Notes under the pieces: generated by a model
Database searches by the model: none
The model's input: the letters and a program-made list of their open reading frames with translations, nothing else
What the model was told of the DNA's origin: nothing
Shown here: piece by piece, positions 23,726-32,388 of the stretch
Layout: every line of letters starts with the position of its first letter
Numbering within the stretch: the stretch's first letter is position 1
Program-made: the position numbers and the translations under genes
Source: an uncultured Eubacteriaceae bacterium
Lineage (GTDB): Bacteria; Bacillota; Clostridia; Lachnospirales; CAG-274
Direction: 5' to 3'
NCBI GenBank assembly: GCA_947167715.1
Contig: CAMVJD010000021.1
Span: forward strand, 1-47,137
Length of the DNA stretch: 47,137 bases

Positions 23726-24598
23726 TTAATATTTGTTTTCTAAAGATTTATAAACGCTTACAAACCTTTCGTATCTTTCGGGGGATATATTTTTGCCGAC
23801 CTCTGCCTTAAGGCCGCAATCGGGCTCGGCAATATGGCGGCAGTCATTAAAGCGGCAGTTTCCAAGATACGGCAAAAACTCCCTGAAACAGAACTGAAGC
23901 TCGTCAATGGGTATCATATCAAGACTTAACGATGTGAAGCCCGGAGAGTCCACGATATAGGTGCCCTCATCATCCGCCTTTAAAAGCTCCACCTGTCTTG
24001 TTGTATGCTTGCCGCGTTCTATTTTTCTGCTTATCTCGCCTGTCTGACGCTGTTCGCCGTTGGGTATAAGCCTGTTTATAAGGCTTGATTTACCTACGCC
24101 CGAGGGTCCCGCAAGCACAGACACCTTTCCCTTTAAATGGGACATAAGCTCATCTATGCCCTCGTTTTCAAGGGCGGAAACGTGATAAACGCTGTAAACA
24201 GGCTCGTATATCTCTTTTATTTTCTGCTCGTTATTAAGGTCGCATTTATTAATGCAAATAACTATATCCTCAATTTTCTGATACTCCGCAAGTATAAGAA
24301 ATTTATCAAGCAGGTCAAAATTTATATCCGGACTTTTTGCGGCAAAGGTTATCACAGCACAGTCGATATTTACCACCTTGGGTCTTATAAGCGAGTTTCT
24401 TCTTGGCAGTATTTTATCTATTACCGCCTTTTTATCATCGTGCGACTGTACCGATATTTCCACATTGTCGCCAATGGTGGGGATAATTCTTTTTTTTCTG
24501 AATATCCCCCTTATGCCGCATTCATACACAAAGCCGTCGGCGGCTACATAATATAAGCCGCCGATGCCTTTTATCAGTCTTCCTTTTTTGGTCGTCAA
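23726..24598 (-). CDS. rsgA: Small ribosomal subunit biogenesis GTPase RsgA
   Basis: A 290-aa circularly permuted GTPase that checks late 30S assembly. An N-terminal OB-fold is followed by G4 NKCD before G1 GPSGVGKSSLINRL (about 162-175), DSPGFTS, and a C-terminal zinc finger (CRFNDCRH and DCGLK). Its start overlaps the prkC stop by 4 nt (ATGA), giving translational coupling with the kinase gene. This pairing with prkC is conserved in Firmicutes. Confidence 0.97.
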   Translation of the reverse strand: MTTKKGRLIKGIGGLYYVAADGFVYECGIRGIFRKKRIIPTIGDNVEISVQSHDDKKAVIDKILPRRNSLIRPKVVNIDCAVITFAAKSPDINFDLLDKFLILAEYQKIEDIVICINKCDLNNEQKIKEIYEPVYSVYHVSALENEGIDELMSHLKGKVSVLAGPSGVGKSSLINRLIPNGEQRQTGEISRKIERGKHTTRQVELLKADDEGTYIVDSPGFTSLSLDMIPIDELQFCFREFLPYLGNCRFNDCRHIAEPDCGLKAEVGKNISPERYERFVSVYKSLENKY

Positions 24599-26745
24599 TA
24601 TTTTTCCTCCCGTTCAAGTATAACTGCATTATCCAAATAAATTTTATAGGTTGTGTTTTTATCGATCTGGTCGTTAATAGAAAACGGGAATTCGCTGCCC
24701 GCAACATATTTTTCGTATAATATGCGTGTATTTTCCGCATCTATCGCAACAGCCTTTACAAGATATGTCTTTTCAAGATATTCATTATCCTCAACTATTG
24801 CAAGGCGTGTTTTTACGCCGATGGGTATTCTTCCGTCCTCATCTTTGACTACCTCTTCGCCCGTGTCGGCATCTACAATAATTGTCTTTGTAGGCGGATT
24901 GCCCACAAAATCAGGAATTACGGGTATGCTTACCGCCCTTTTAACAGGCTCGATAGGTGCCGCGATATATTCAGTTGTGGGCTCTGCCGTGGTTTCCTCG
25001 GTAACTTTTAACGCGGGGTCGGGGCCCTTGCTTATTGTAGCGGTGATAGTAAAACCGTATGGCACCATAGTACCCGCAGGCACGCCCTGTACAGCTATCT
25101 GTCCCGCAGGATACTTATCGCTGTAAGCCTCGTCAAGGAATTTAAGGGTAAACTGCTGAAGCATTGCCTCCGCTTCTTCCTTTGTTTTGCCCAGAATATC
25201 CGGAACGGGGATGTTTTCCTCGGCTGCACCAAGGCTGATATAAAATACCACCTTGTCGTCCTTGCCTATTTCGGTGCCTGCCGGCGGTGTCTGACGAATT
25301 ACCGTACCAACGGGTATTCTATCGTTATTTTCGTACTTTATCTCGTCAACGTGGATATTTTTTGCCGCAAGTATCTCAAGCGCCTCTTCCTCCGTCTTGT
25401 CAAGGATATTTTCCATAGGCACTTTTTCGCTGCCCAGGCTGACCGTAAGAGTTATTCTTGAATTTCTTGCTACCCTTACGCCCTCATCAATGCTCTGCGC
25501 CATAACTATGCCCGCTTCCACGGAGCTGTCGTTGATATTTTCTTTTGTAAGATAGAGCTTTTTGTCCTCCGCAAGCTTTTCCGCACTCTCAATATCAAGA
25601 TTGACAAATTCGGGTACAACAACGGTAGGATTAATTACATTTGAATAAATATAATATATACCAAAGCTTAAAACCGAAATTATTGCAAGCGCAAGCGCTA
25701 TCGAGCCGATTATAACACGCTTTTCCCTTTTTCTCGATTCAAAATCATCCTCTGTTTCGTAATCGTCGTCATCTATATCGGCCTCGTCTATATCGCCCTC
25801 CGCGATAATATCGGAAGCGTCCTTGATCTTATTGCGAATTTCCTGTAATTCCTCCGGAGTGGCAATTACAGTCTTTCCGTCATTAATATTATTTTCGGTC
25901 ACAAACTTACCGCTTGGATCCGTAAGCGCAAGACGAAGATCGTTTATAAGCTCCTCTGCGTTTTGATAGCGTTCGGCAGCAAGCTTTCTTGTACATTTGT
26001 CTATTATTTTTATTATACTTGTGCTTGCCTTGCTGTTTAGCATCTTAATATCGGGTATAGGCTCGCTGCTGTGCTTTATTGCCATTTCAACGATATTATC
26101 GCCCACAAACGGCAGCCTGCCCGTTATCATTTCAAACATTACAATACCAAGCGAATAAATGTCGCTTCTTGCATCGGTATGCATACCCCTTGCCTGCTCG
26201 GGCGAGAAATAATGCACACTGCCTACAGCCTCGGCATTTATTGTGTTTGACGTGGCCGCGCGTGCTATACCAAAGTCCGTTACCTTGATATTGCCGTGCT
26301 TGCCGTCCTTTGTAACAAGGATATTCTGTGGCTTTATATCCCTGTGTATTACATTGTGATTGTGCGCGTGCATAAGGCCTTCGGCAATTTGCAGTGCAAC
26401 GCTTATGGTCTGCTCATTTGACAGCGGCGCCTTGTTTTGTATAATTTCCTTAAGCGTGCAGCCGTCAACATATTCCATTGCTATATAATAAATATCGCCG
26501 TCATTGCCGTAATCATATATTCTAACAATATTTTGATGATTAAGCTTTGCCGCAGCCTTGGCCTCTGCGCGAAAGCGCTTTACAAACTCGTTGTCCGAAA
26601 TAAACTCTTCTTTCAGCACCTTAAATGTAACATCACGGTCAAGGGTCTCATCCATTGCATGATAAACTACTGCCATGCCGCCGACGCCAAGCTTGTCTAT
26701 AATTTTGTATTTTCCTAAAACAACTGTACCTATATCCAGAATCAT
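24595..26745 (-). CDS. prkC: PASTA-domain serine/threonine protein kinase (PrkC/StkP type)
   Basis: A 716-aa membrane kinase that senses muropeptides or lipid II and controls cell wall growth. The kinase domain (about 10-275) has the Gly loop GVGGMAVVY, K42, HRDIKPQN (D136, N141) and DFG (D157). One transmembrane helix follows near 350-370 after an acidic linker, then three PASTA repeats (about 375-575), each with the VP...G...A...L pattern. A further extracellular tail of about 130 residues, with a Thr/Glu/Pro-rich linker, is not a PASTA repeat and is unrecognised. The ATG at 26745 is fixed by GGGGAGG; it overlaps the prpC stop by 4 nt. Confidence 0.96.
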   Translation of the reverse strand: MILDIGTVVLGKYKIIDKLGVGGMAVVYHAMDETLDRDVTFKVLKEEFISDNEFVKRFRAEAKAAAKLNHQNIVRIYDYGNDGDIYYIAMEYVDGCTLKEIIQNKAPLSNEQTISVALQIAEGLMHAHNHNVIHRDIKPQNILVTKDGKHGNIKVTDFGIARAATSNTINAEAVGSVHYFSPEQARGMHTDARSDIYSLGIVMFEMITGRLPFVGDNIVEMAIKHSSEPIPDIKMLNSKASTSIIKIIDKCTRKLAAERYQNAEELINDLRLALTDPSGKFVTENNINDGKTVIATPEELQEIRNKIKDASDIIAEGDIDEADIDDDDYETEDDFESRKREKRVIIGSIALALAIISVLSFGIYYIYSNVINPTVVVPEFVNLDIESAEKLAEDKKLYLTKENINDSSVEAGIVMAQSIDEGVRVARNSRITLTVSLGSEKVPMENILDKTEEEALEILAAKNIHVDEIKYENNDRIPVGTVIRQTPPAGTEIGKDDKVVFYISLGAAEENIPVPDILGKTKEEAEAMLQQFTLKFLDEAYSDKYPAGQIAVQGVPAGTMVPYGFTITATISKGPDPALKVTEETTAEPTTEYIAAPIEPVKRAVSIPVIPDFVGNPPTKTIIVDADTGEEVVKDEDGRIPIGVKTRLAIVEDNEYLEKTYLVKAVAIDAENTRILYEKYVAGSEFPFSINDQIDKNTTYKIYLDNAVILEREEKY

Positions 26746-27494
26746 AGCGCTGCCTCCCCGCCTTCCCATGGTGAAATAATTACCGCAGATATATTGTCCC
26801 TGCCTCCGTTTTCGTTTGCACGGGAAATAAGACGATCAACTCGTTGTTCCACGGTCATATTTTTATTGTTTACAATTTCCTTTATCTCATCCGTATGCAG
26901 CATATTGCTTAAACCGTCGCTGCAAATAAGGTATATGGTATCATGCGCAACGGGTCTGATTATTCCATCCACATTTACAAGCCCCGCCGTACCGACAGCG
27001 CGGGTTATAACATTTTTCTGCGGATGATTTTCAGCCTCTTCCTGCGTAAGCTGGCCGCTGCGCACCATTTCCATAACATAGGAATGGTCGTTGGAAAGCT
27101 GCTCTATTTTCTTTTCCGAAACCGCATAAAGTCTGCTGTCACCGACATGCGCCGCATAAAGCACATTTCCCGCTATGGTCACAGCAAGAAAGGTAGTACC
27201 CATCCCGCTATAATCCGGCGAAGTATTGCTTTTATTATAAACATCGCTGTTTGCCGCGCATACGGAGGATATCAGATTATCCAGATATTCACCGTTCACC
27301 GCATGATTTTCAAGCGCCGCAATAAAGCTTTTTATTGCCAGGTCGCTTGCTATATCACCGGCATTTTCGCCGCCCATCCCGTCGGCAACGACAAAGACGT
27401 TGGGTACACAGCCTACGGGCGATGTACTTACGAAAATATTGTCCTGATTAACAGACCTTATCCTGCCGATATCGGTCTTTCCTATTGCAATCAT
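26742..27494 (-). CDS. prpC: PP2C-family serine/threonine phosphatase (PrpC/Stp)
   Basis: The cognate phosphatase that reverses PrkC phosphorylation. The 250-aa protein has the metal-binding motifs SVNQDN, VVADGMGGENAGD, AHVGDSRLY, CSDGLSNML and GGRDNISAVI. It is cytoplasmic, with no membrane segment. It sits directly before prkC (4-nt overlap) and 27 nt after rlmN. Confidence 0.97.
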   Translation of the reverse strand: MIAIGKTDIGRIRSVNQDNIFVSTSPVGCVPNVFVVADGMGGENAGDIASDLAIKSFIAALENHAVNGEYLDNLISSVCAANSDVYNKSNTSPDYSGMGTTFLAVTIAGNVLYAAHVGDSRLYAVSEKKIEQLSNDHSYVMEMVRSGQLTQEEAENHPQKNVITRAVGTAGLVNVDGIIRPVAHDTIYLICSDGLSNMLHTDEIKEIVNNKNMTVEQRVDRLISRANENGGRDNISAVIISPWEGGEAAL

Positions 27495-27521
27495 TTAAAC
27501 ACCTCTTATAATTCAAGGATA

Positions 27522-28553
27522 TCAGTTTTTGTTCATTCTATCCTTATAATGCTTTCTCAGCTGGCCGCATGCAGCGTTAATATCGCTGCCAAGCCTTCTT
27601 CTGACCGTTGTTTCAATGCCGTTTTTTGTAAGCTCCTCGGCAAAAGACTTGATCGTGTTTTCCCCGCTTCTTACAAAATCATTTTCTTTGACATCATTTA
27701 CCGGGATAAGATTGACATGACACAAGCTGCCGCGAAGCCTTTGCGCAAGCTCACGCGCATTTTCCGTGCTGTCATTTACACCCTTTATAAGCGCGTATTC
27801 ATAGGTAACACGCCGTCCCGTTATATCCGCATAATTTTTTGCAGCCGATATAACACGGTCTATGCTGTATTTGTTGGCGACAGGCATAGTTTTTTTTCTA
27901 ATGTCGTCATTTGGCGCATGCAGCGAAATAGCAAGCGTTATTTGCAGCTTAAGCTGCGCAAGGCTGTCTATTTGGTCCGCAAGGCCGCAGGTAGACACGG
28001 TAATATGTCTTTGTCCAATGCCAATGCCCTCGCCTATTATCGTTAAAAAAGCGATAAGCTGATCGTAATTGTCAAGCGGTTCGCCGCTGCCCATAATGAC
28101 AACATTGCCCACACGCTCGCCAATATCGCGCTGTATCTCATATATCTGCATTGCCATTTCGCCTGCGGTAAGGCTTCTTTCAAGCCCGTCCACCGTCGAA
28201 GCGCAAAATTTGCAGCCCATACGGCAGCCCGCCTGCGAGGATATGCAGACAGCATTGCCGTAAGAGTATTTCATCAGCACACTCTCTATTATAATATTAT
28301 TTCCCAAATCAAACAAGTACTTTCTTGTATTATCTTGTCGTGATATCAATTTTTCTGCAATTTTAATGTTTGATAAGGTATATTCCGCCTTTAATTTTTC
28401 CCTTAAGGCCTTTGAAAGGCTTGTCATTTCGTCAAAGCTTTTTACCTGCTTGATATGAAGCCAGTCAAATATTTGTCCCGCGCGGAACGGCTTTTCGCCT
28501 ATCCTTGCCATTTCCTCCTTAAGCTGCTCCTTGGTAAGCGCGCGTATATCCAT
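27522..28553 (-). CDS. rlmN: Dual-specificity 23S rRNA/tRNA adenine C2-methyltransferase RlmN
   Basis: A 343-aa radical SAM enzyme that methylates A2503 of 23S rRNA and A37 of some tRNAs. The cluster motif is CRMGCKFCAS (about 110-120). The second catalytic Cys is in the C-terminal NAACGQLRK. An in-frame GTG two codons upstream overlaps the rsmB stop, but the ATG at 28553 has AGGGAG at 9 nt and is preferred. It follows rsmB with almost no gap. Confidence 0.97.
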   Translation of the reverse strand: MDIRALTKEQLKEEMARIGEKPFRAGQIFDWLHIKQVKSFDEMTSLSKALREKLKAEYTLSNIKIAEKLISRQDNTRKYLFDLGNNIIIESVLMKYSYGNAVCISSQAGCRMGCKFCASTVDGLERSLTAGEMAMQIYEIQRDIGERVGNVVIMGSGEPLDNYDQLIAFLTIIGEGIGIGQRHITVSTCGLADQIDSLAQLKLQITLAISLHAPNDDIRKKTMPVANKYSIDRVISAAKNYADITGRRVTYEYALIKGVNDSTENARELAQRLRGSLCHVNLIPVNDVKENDFVRSGENTIKSFAEELTKNGIETTVRRRLGSDINAACGQLRKHYKDRMNKN

Positions 28554-28559
28554 AAGCAC

Positions 28560-29867
28560 TCACTCCCTGACAAGACGCGCTATAAAAAAGCCGTCCGTAT
28601 TAAAATCACACGGAAGTACCTGTATATAGCCGTCCTTGGCCGTTTTACACTCAAAATTAAGGTATTTTTGTATATTATCGGGCTTAAAGCCGTATTCCCT
28701 GCAAAACCACCGCATATTTTCAAGATTTTCCTTTAAGGATATTGTACAGGTGGAATAGACCAGACAGCCGCCCTGCTTAACGTAGGCCTGACAGGTGCCT
28801 AAAATATCCCTTTGTATTTTGGCAAGAGCCTCAACATCCTCCATAGTCTTGTTATATTTTATATCGGGTTTTTTACGGAATAATCCAAAGCCCGAGCAAG
28901 GCGCATCCGCAAGCACACAGTCCATTTTGCCGTCATATTCGGCATTATGCACCGCGGCATCCGAAAGCACCGGTTTTATGATGCTTATACCAAGCCTTTC
29001 TGCACCCGAGCGTATAAGCTCCAGCTTATGCTCGTAAATATCGGCGGAAATTATCTCGCCCTCGTTTTCCATTTTGTAGGCGCAGTAAAAGCTTTTGCCG
29101 CCCGGCGCCGCACAGCAGTCCAATACCCTGTCGCCCTTTTGCGAGCTTTCGTCCATAACGTGATATAAGCCGTCCGAAAAAGCCGATGTTTCGGTAATAT
29201 CGCGTGTTTTTGACAAATAAAGTGCATTTTCCTTAAATACGCCGTCCGTCATAGCGATATTATCTGCGGCAAGTGCCTTTTTAAGGCCGTCCTTGTCTGT
29301 TTTAAGCGTATTTATGCATGCGCTTACCTTTGGCGGCACCCTGTTTGACAGGCATATCTTCTCTATGGTATCTATATCCAGCTCTTTAAGCCAATATTCT
29401 ATCAGCCAAAGGGGATAGGAATATTTTACCGAGATATAATCTATAGGATATTTTTCCCTGTCCGGATATTTAATATTGTTTTTATTTCTTGCAATATTGC
29501 GCAGCACACCATTCACAAAGCCCGCAAGCGTACCGAAGCCCCTTTTTTTTGCAAGCTCCACCGCCTCGTTGCAGGCAGCGCTGTCGGGTACCTTGTCCAT
29601 ATACATTATCTGGTATACGCTTATCCTTAAATTGTTTAAAATAACGGGCTTCATTTTTTCGACGGGTGTCCTGGAATAAAGCGATATTATGTAGTCAATA
29701 TTAATTTTATTGCGCAGCGTACCGTTTACAAGCTCGGTCACAAAAGCACGCTGTACCATCGACAAATGGCTGTTCTGCGCCAGCGTGCGCCTTAAAACGA
29801 TATTGTTGTACGCCTTTTCGTTTAATATATCTAAAATTGCATACAATGCAACTTCTCTTTCTTTCAT
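28560..29867 (-). CDS. rsmB: 16S rRNA m5C967 methyltransferase RsmB
   Basis: A 435-aa enzyme that methylates C967 of 16S rRNA. The N-terminal NusB-like RNA-binding domain (about 1-135) is followed by a SAM-dependent Rossmann domain with DCCAAPGGKSF, DAPCSGFG and the catalytic Cys in VYSTCTI. The ATG at 29867 is chosen by its GGAG site; the frame is open 5 codons further. fmt and def, which often precede it in Firmicutes, are replaced here by an unknown 145-aa gene. Confidence 0.96.
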   Translation of the reverse strand: MKEREVALYAILDILNEKAYNNIVLRRTLAQNSHLSMVQRAFVTELVNGTLRNKINIDYIISLYSRTPVEKMKPVILNNLRISVYQIMYMDKVPDSAACNEAVELAKKRGFGTLAGFVNGVLRNIARNKNNIKYPDREKYPIDYISVKYSYPLWLIEYWLKELDIDTIEKICLSNRVPPKVSACINTLKTDKDGLKKALAADNIAMTDGVFKENALYLSKTRDITETSAFSDGLYHVMDESSQKGDRVLDCCAAPGGKSFYCAYKMENEGEIISADIYEHKLELIRSGAERLGISIIKPVLSDAAVHNAEYDGKMDCVLADAPCSGFGLFRKKPDIKYNKTMEDVEALAKIQRDILGTCQAYVKQGGCLVYSTCTISLKENLENMRWFCREYGFKPDNIQKYLNFECKTAKDGYIQVLPCDFNTDGFFIARLVRE

Positions 29868-29894
29868 AGCTGTACTCCGCAAAAATAAAGCTTA

Positions 29895-30332
29895 TTATTT
29901 GTTGTTTCTGTTTTTTGCGCGAAGGTGATCATCCTCGTGGCTTTGTACATTAACTTCCTCTTCTTCCTTCGGTTTTTCCTCAACAAACTCGTCTGCCTCC
30001 AGAAAATCCTGCTGCTTAACGATAAAATGGTCGATAAGCGGGAAAATAAACGGCGCATCGGGTATAATGTCCCTGTATTTATCGGCAAAAAGCTCCTTGC
30101 TGAAATACAGCGGAAAAAGCGCAGTAAACTCCTTCTTGCCCATAACTATTGGTTCTGCGAGCTTAAGGCCGCCCATTTTCGGCTCTCCGTAAAAAATAAG
30201 GTTATCAAACCTATCCCTTTTTGCATAATAAGCAAGTGACGGATGTCCCAGGATAGTAAAGGTCTTAAGCGGATACAGTTCATCCTCTTTCATAAGTTTG
30301 CAAAGCTTTAACCAAGCCTCCGATGGCATCAT
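29895..30332 (-). CDS. Unknown protein with acidic Lys/Glu-rich tail, head of the rsmB-thiN operon
   Basis: A 145-aa protein not recognised as a family. It has a globular N-terminal part (about 1-105; MMPSEAWLKLCKLMKED, TFTILGHPSLAYYAKRD) and a disordered tail rich in Glu and Lys. No membrane segment is visible from the chosen start. The frame is open 11 codons upstream, but AGGGGG lies 8 nt before 30332. It is first in the minus-strand operon leading into rsmB (27-nt gap). No strong promoter was found in the AT-rich gap 30333-30477. Confidence 0.55.
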   Translation of the reverse strand: MMPSEAWLKLCKLMKEDELYPLKTFTILGHPSLAYYAKRDRFDNLIFYGEPKMGGLKLAEPIVMGKKEFTALFPLYFSKELFADKYRDIIPDAPFIFPLIDHFIVKQQDFLEADEFVEEKPKEEEEVNVQSHEDDHLRAKNRNNK

Positions 30333-30389
30333 AAAAAATAACCCCCTTAATATTATTGTAAACATAATAAATTTTTAATATTTTAAGTC

Positions 30390-30418
30390 TTGTTTTTTTT
30401 ATAAAAAAACCTTATACT
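30390..30418 (+). promoter_or_regulatory. Putative promoter of plsC
   Basis: -35 TTGTTT (30390-30395), 17-bp spacer, -10 TATACT (30413-30418), about 55 nt before plsC in a very AT-rich gap, so chance matches are likely. Confidence 0.5.
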
Positions 30419-30477
30419 ATTACTATATCATACTTTTCCCAATATAAAAAGAATTTTTTTTAAAAAGGAGCCAAAAA

Positions 30478-31212
30478 ATGATAAATAGTTTTAGATATCA
30501 ATGTGCGGTTGTCCTTGGTTTATTAAAAATGGCACTAAATAGGCCAAAATGCAACAAATTATTAAAATCAGGCGATATGTCCGCTCACGACGATTACGCA
30601 AATGCAGTTGTAAATAAATGGGGCAAAAGATGTATTAAAAAATCCGGCGCAGATATGGAAATATCCGGGCTTGAAAATGTGCCCACAGACCGACCGGTGC
30701 TTTTTGTGGCTAACCACCAAAGCAATTACGATATACTTGTGCTTTGCGGCCTTTTAAAGTGCAACAAGGGCTTTGTTGCCAAGCAGGAGCTTGGCAAAAT
30801 TCCGCAGCTTGGGTATTGGATGGTACATACACATTGCCTTTTTATGGACAGAAACGATATGAAGCAGTCCATGCAGACGATAATACAGGCATACGAGCAG
30901 CTTAAAAACGGCTACAGTATGATAATTTTTCCCGAGGGTACGCGCAGCAAGGGCGGCCCGGTAAAGGAATTTAAGGCAGGCAGCTTTAAGCCCGCAATAA
31001 AGGCAAAGGTGCCCGTTGTACCCATAACGCTTGACGGCACGTTTAAGGTAATTGACGGTGATAAGGATAAATTTGACGGCACGGACAAGGTACAGGTAAT
31101 TATCCACCCGCCCATAGAAACGGCCGACCTTTCCAAAGAGGAAATTAAGGAACTGCCTTCAAGGGTGCAAAAGCTCATTGTTGACAGCATGAAATATACA
31201 AAAAACAATTAA
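30478..31212 (+). CDS. plsC: 1-acyl-sn-glycerol-3-phosphate acyltransferase
   Basis: Acylates lysophosphatidic acid to phosphatidic acid at the membrane, the second acylation in phospholipid synthesis. The 244-aa protein has the catalytic NHQSNYD (H80, D85), the glycerol-phosphate-binding FPEGTRSKGG (about 150-160) and VPVVPITLDGT. The N-terminal membrane region is short. An AAGGAG site precedes the ATG. It is followed at 11 nt by the AlaX-type gene. Confidence 0.94.
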   Translation: MINSFRYQCAVVLGLLKMALNRPKCNKLLKSGDMSAHDDYANAVVNKWGKRCIKKSGADMEISGLENVPTDRPVLFVANHQSNYDILVLCGLLKCNKGFVAKQELGKIPQLGYWMVHTHCLFMDRNDMKQSMQTIIQAYEQLKNGYSMIIFPEGTRSKGGPVKEFKAGSFKPAIKAKVPVVPITLDGTFKVIDGDKDKFDGTDKVQVIIHPPIETADLSKEEIKELPSRVQKLIVDSMKYTKNN

Positions 31213-31223
31213 GAGGGACTAAA

Positions 31224-32375
31224 ATGACAGAAAAATTATACTATGCCTCCGCCTATTTAAAGGAGTTTGATGCAACGGTAACAAAATGCGAAAAGGCCGA
31301 CAAGGGCTTTATTGTAACGCTTGATAAGACCGCTTTTTACCCCGAGGGCGGCGGTCAGCCCTGTGACAAGGGAAAATTAAACGATATATCCGTTTTTGAT
31401 GTTCAAGAGAGCGGCGAGGATATTATACACTACATAACAAAGGAGATATCCGTCGGCACAAGTGTACACGGCGTTATCGACTGGGAGCGCCGCTTTGACC
31501 TTATGGTGCAGCATTCGGGCGAGCATATTGTAAGCGGCTTTATAAATGCACGTTTTGGCTACAACAATGTGGGCTTCCACATGGGCGCAGATATGATAAC
31601 CGTTGATCTGGACGGAGATATGACCAAAGAGCAGTTAAAGGAGATAGAGGCTGCGGTAAACGATTATATTTGGCAAAACCATCATGTCGAGGTGCTTTAT
31701 CCCTCACCCGAGGAGCTTAAAGCGCTTAAATACCGCAGTAAAAAAGAGCTTGAGGGCGAGGTAAGGATAATCCGTTTTCCGGGCGGCGACACCTGTGCCT
31801 GCTGCGGCACCCATGTTGACACAACCGCCGAGATAGGCCTTGTAAAGCTTATTTCCGTTCAGAAATTTCACGAGGGCGTAAGGATAGAGATGATATGCGG
31901 CAAACGCGCCTACGAATACTGCGCAAAGGCCGTCGAGGAAAACTCGGCAATATCAAACCTGCTCTCTGCCAAGGTCTTTGAAACATCGGCAGCGGTCGAA
32001 AGGCTTTTAAACGAAAACCAGCAGCTTAAGATCAAGCTGTCCGAGTCCGAAAACAATATGCTTGATATGATAGCCGAAAATTACGTTGGCATAAGCGATA
32101 AAATAGTTTTAAACAAGAAAAACCTTACCCCCGACACGGTAAGAAAGCTCGCCGCAGCGCTTATAGAGCAAAACAGCGGCCTTGTTGCGGTATTTTCGGG
32201 CGACGAGGAAAACGGCTATAAATATGCCGTTGCCCAAAAGGACGGCGACCTTAAGCAGCTTGTAAAGGATATGAATACTGCGCTTAACGGCAGGGGCGGC
32301 GGAAAGCCGTTTTTCGCACAGGGCTCGGTAAACGCAAAATGGGACGAAATAAACGCATTTTTTGCCGATAAATAA
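31224..32375 (+). CDS. AlaX-type alanyl-tRNA editing protein with DHHA1 domain
   Basis: A 383-aa free-standing homologue of the AlaRS editing domain, which hydrolyses Ser-tRNA(Ala) or similar mischarged tRNA. Zinc ligands are HSGEH (H97, H101) and CCGTH (C193, H197). A coiled stretch (about 250-275) leads to a C-terminal DHHA1-like domain containing GRGGGKPFFAQG. This is the long AlaX form. It sits between plsC and a secreted lyase with gaps of 11 and 13 nt, so all three may share a transcript. Confidence 0.92.
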   Translation: MTEKLYYASAYLKEFDATVTKCEKADKGFIVTLDKTAFYPEGGGQPCDKGKLNDISVFDVQESGEDIIHYITKEISVGTSVHGVIDWERRFDLMVQHSGEHIVSGFINARFGYNNVGFHMGADMITVDLDGDMTKEQLKEIEAAVNDYIWQNHHVEVLYPSPEELKALKYRSKKELEGEVRIIRFPGGDTCACCGTHVDTTAEIGLVKLISVQKFHEGVRIEMICGKRAYEYCAKAVEENSAISNLLSAKVFETSAAVERLLNENQQLKIKLSESENNMLDMIAENYVGISDKIVLNKKNLTPDTVRKLAAALIEQNSGLVAVFSGDEENGYKYAVAQKDGDLKQLVKDMNTALNGRGGGKPFFAQGSVNAKWDEINAFFADK

Positions 32376-32388
32376 AAGGAGAAACTAT

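Noticed and set aside
26943..28046. A 367-codon plus-strand open frame across prpC and rlmN
   Set aside because: It spans two conserved genes on the other strand and shows no recognisable domain.
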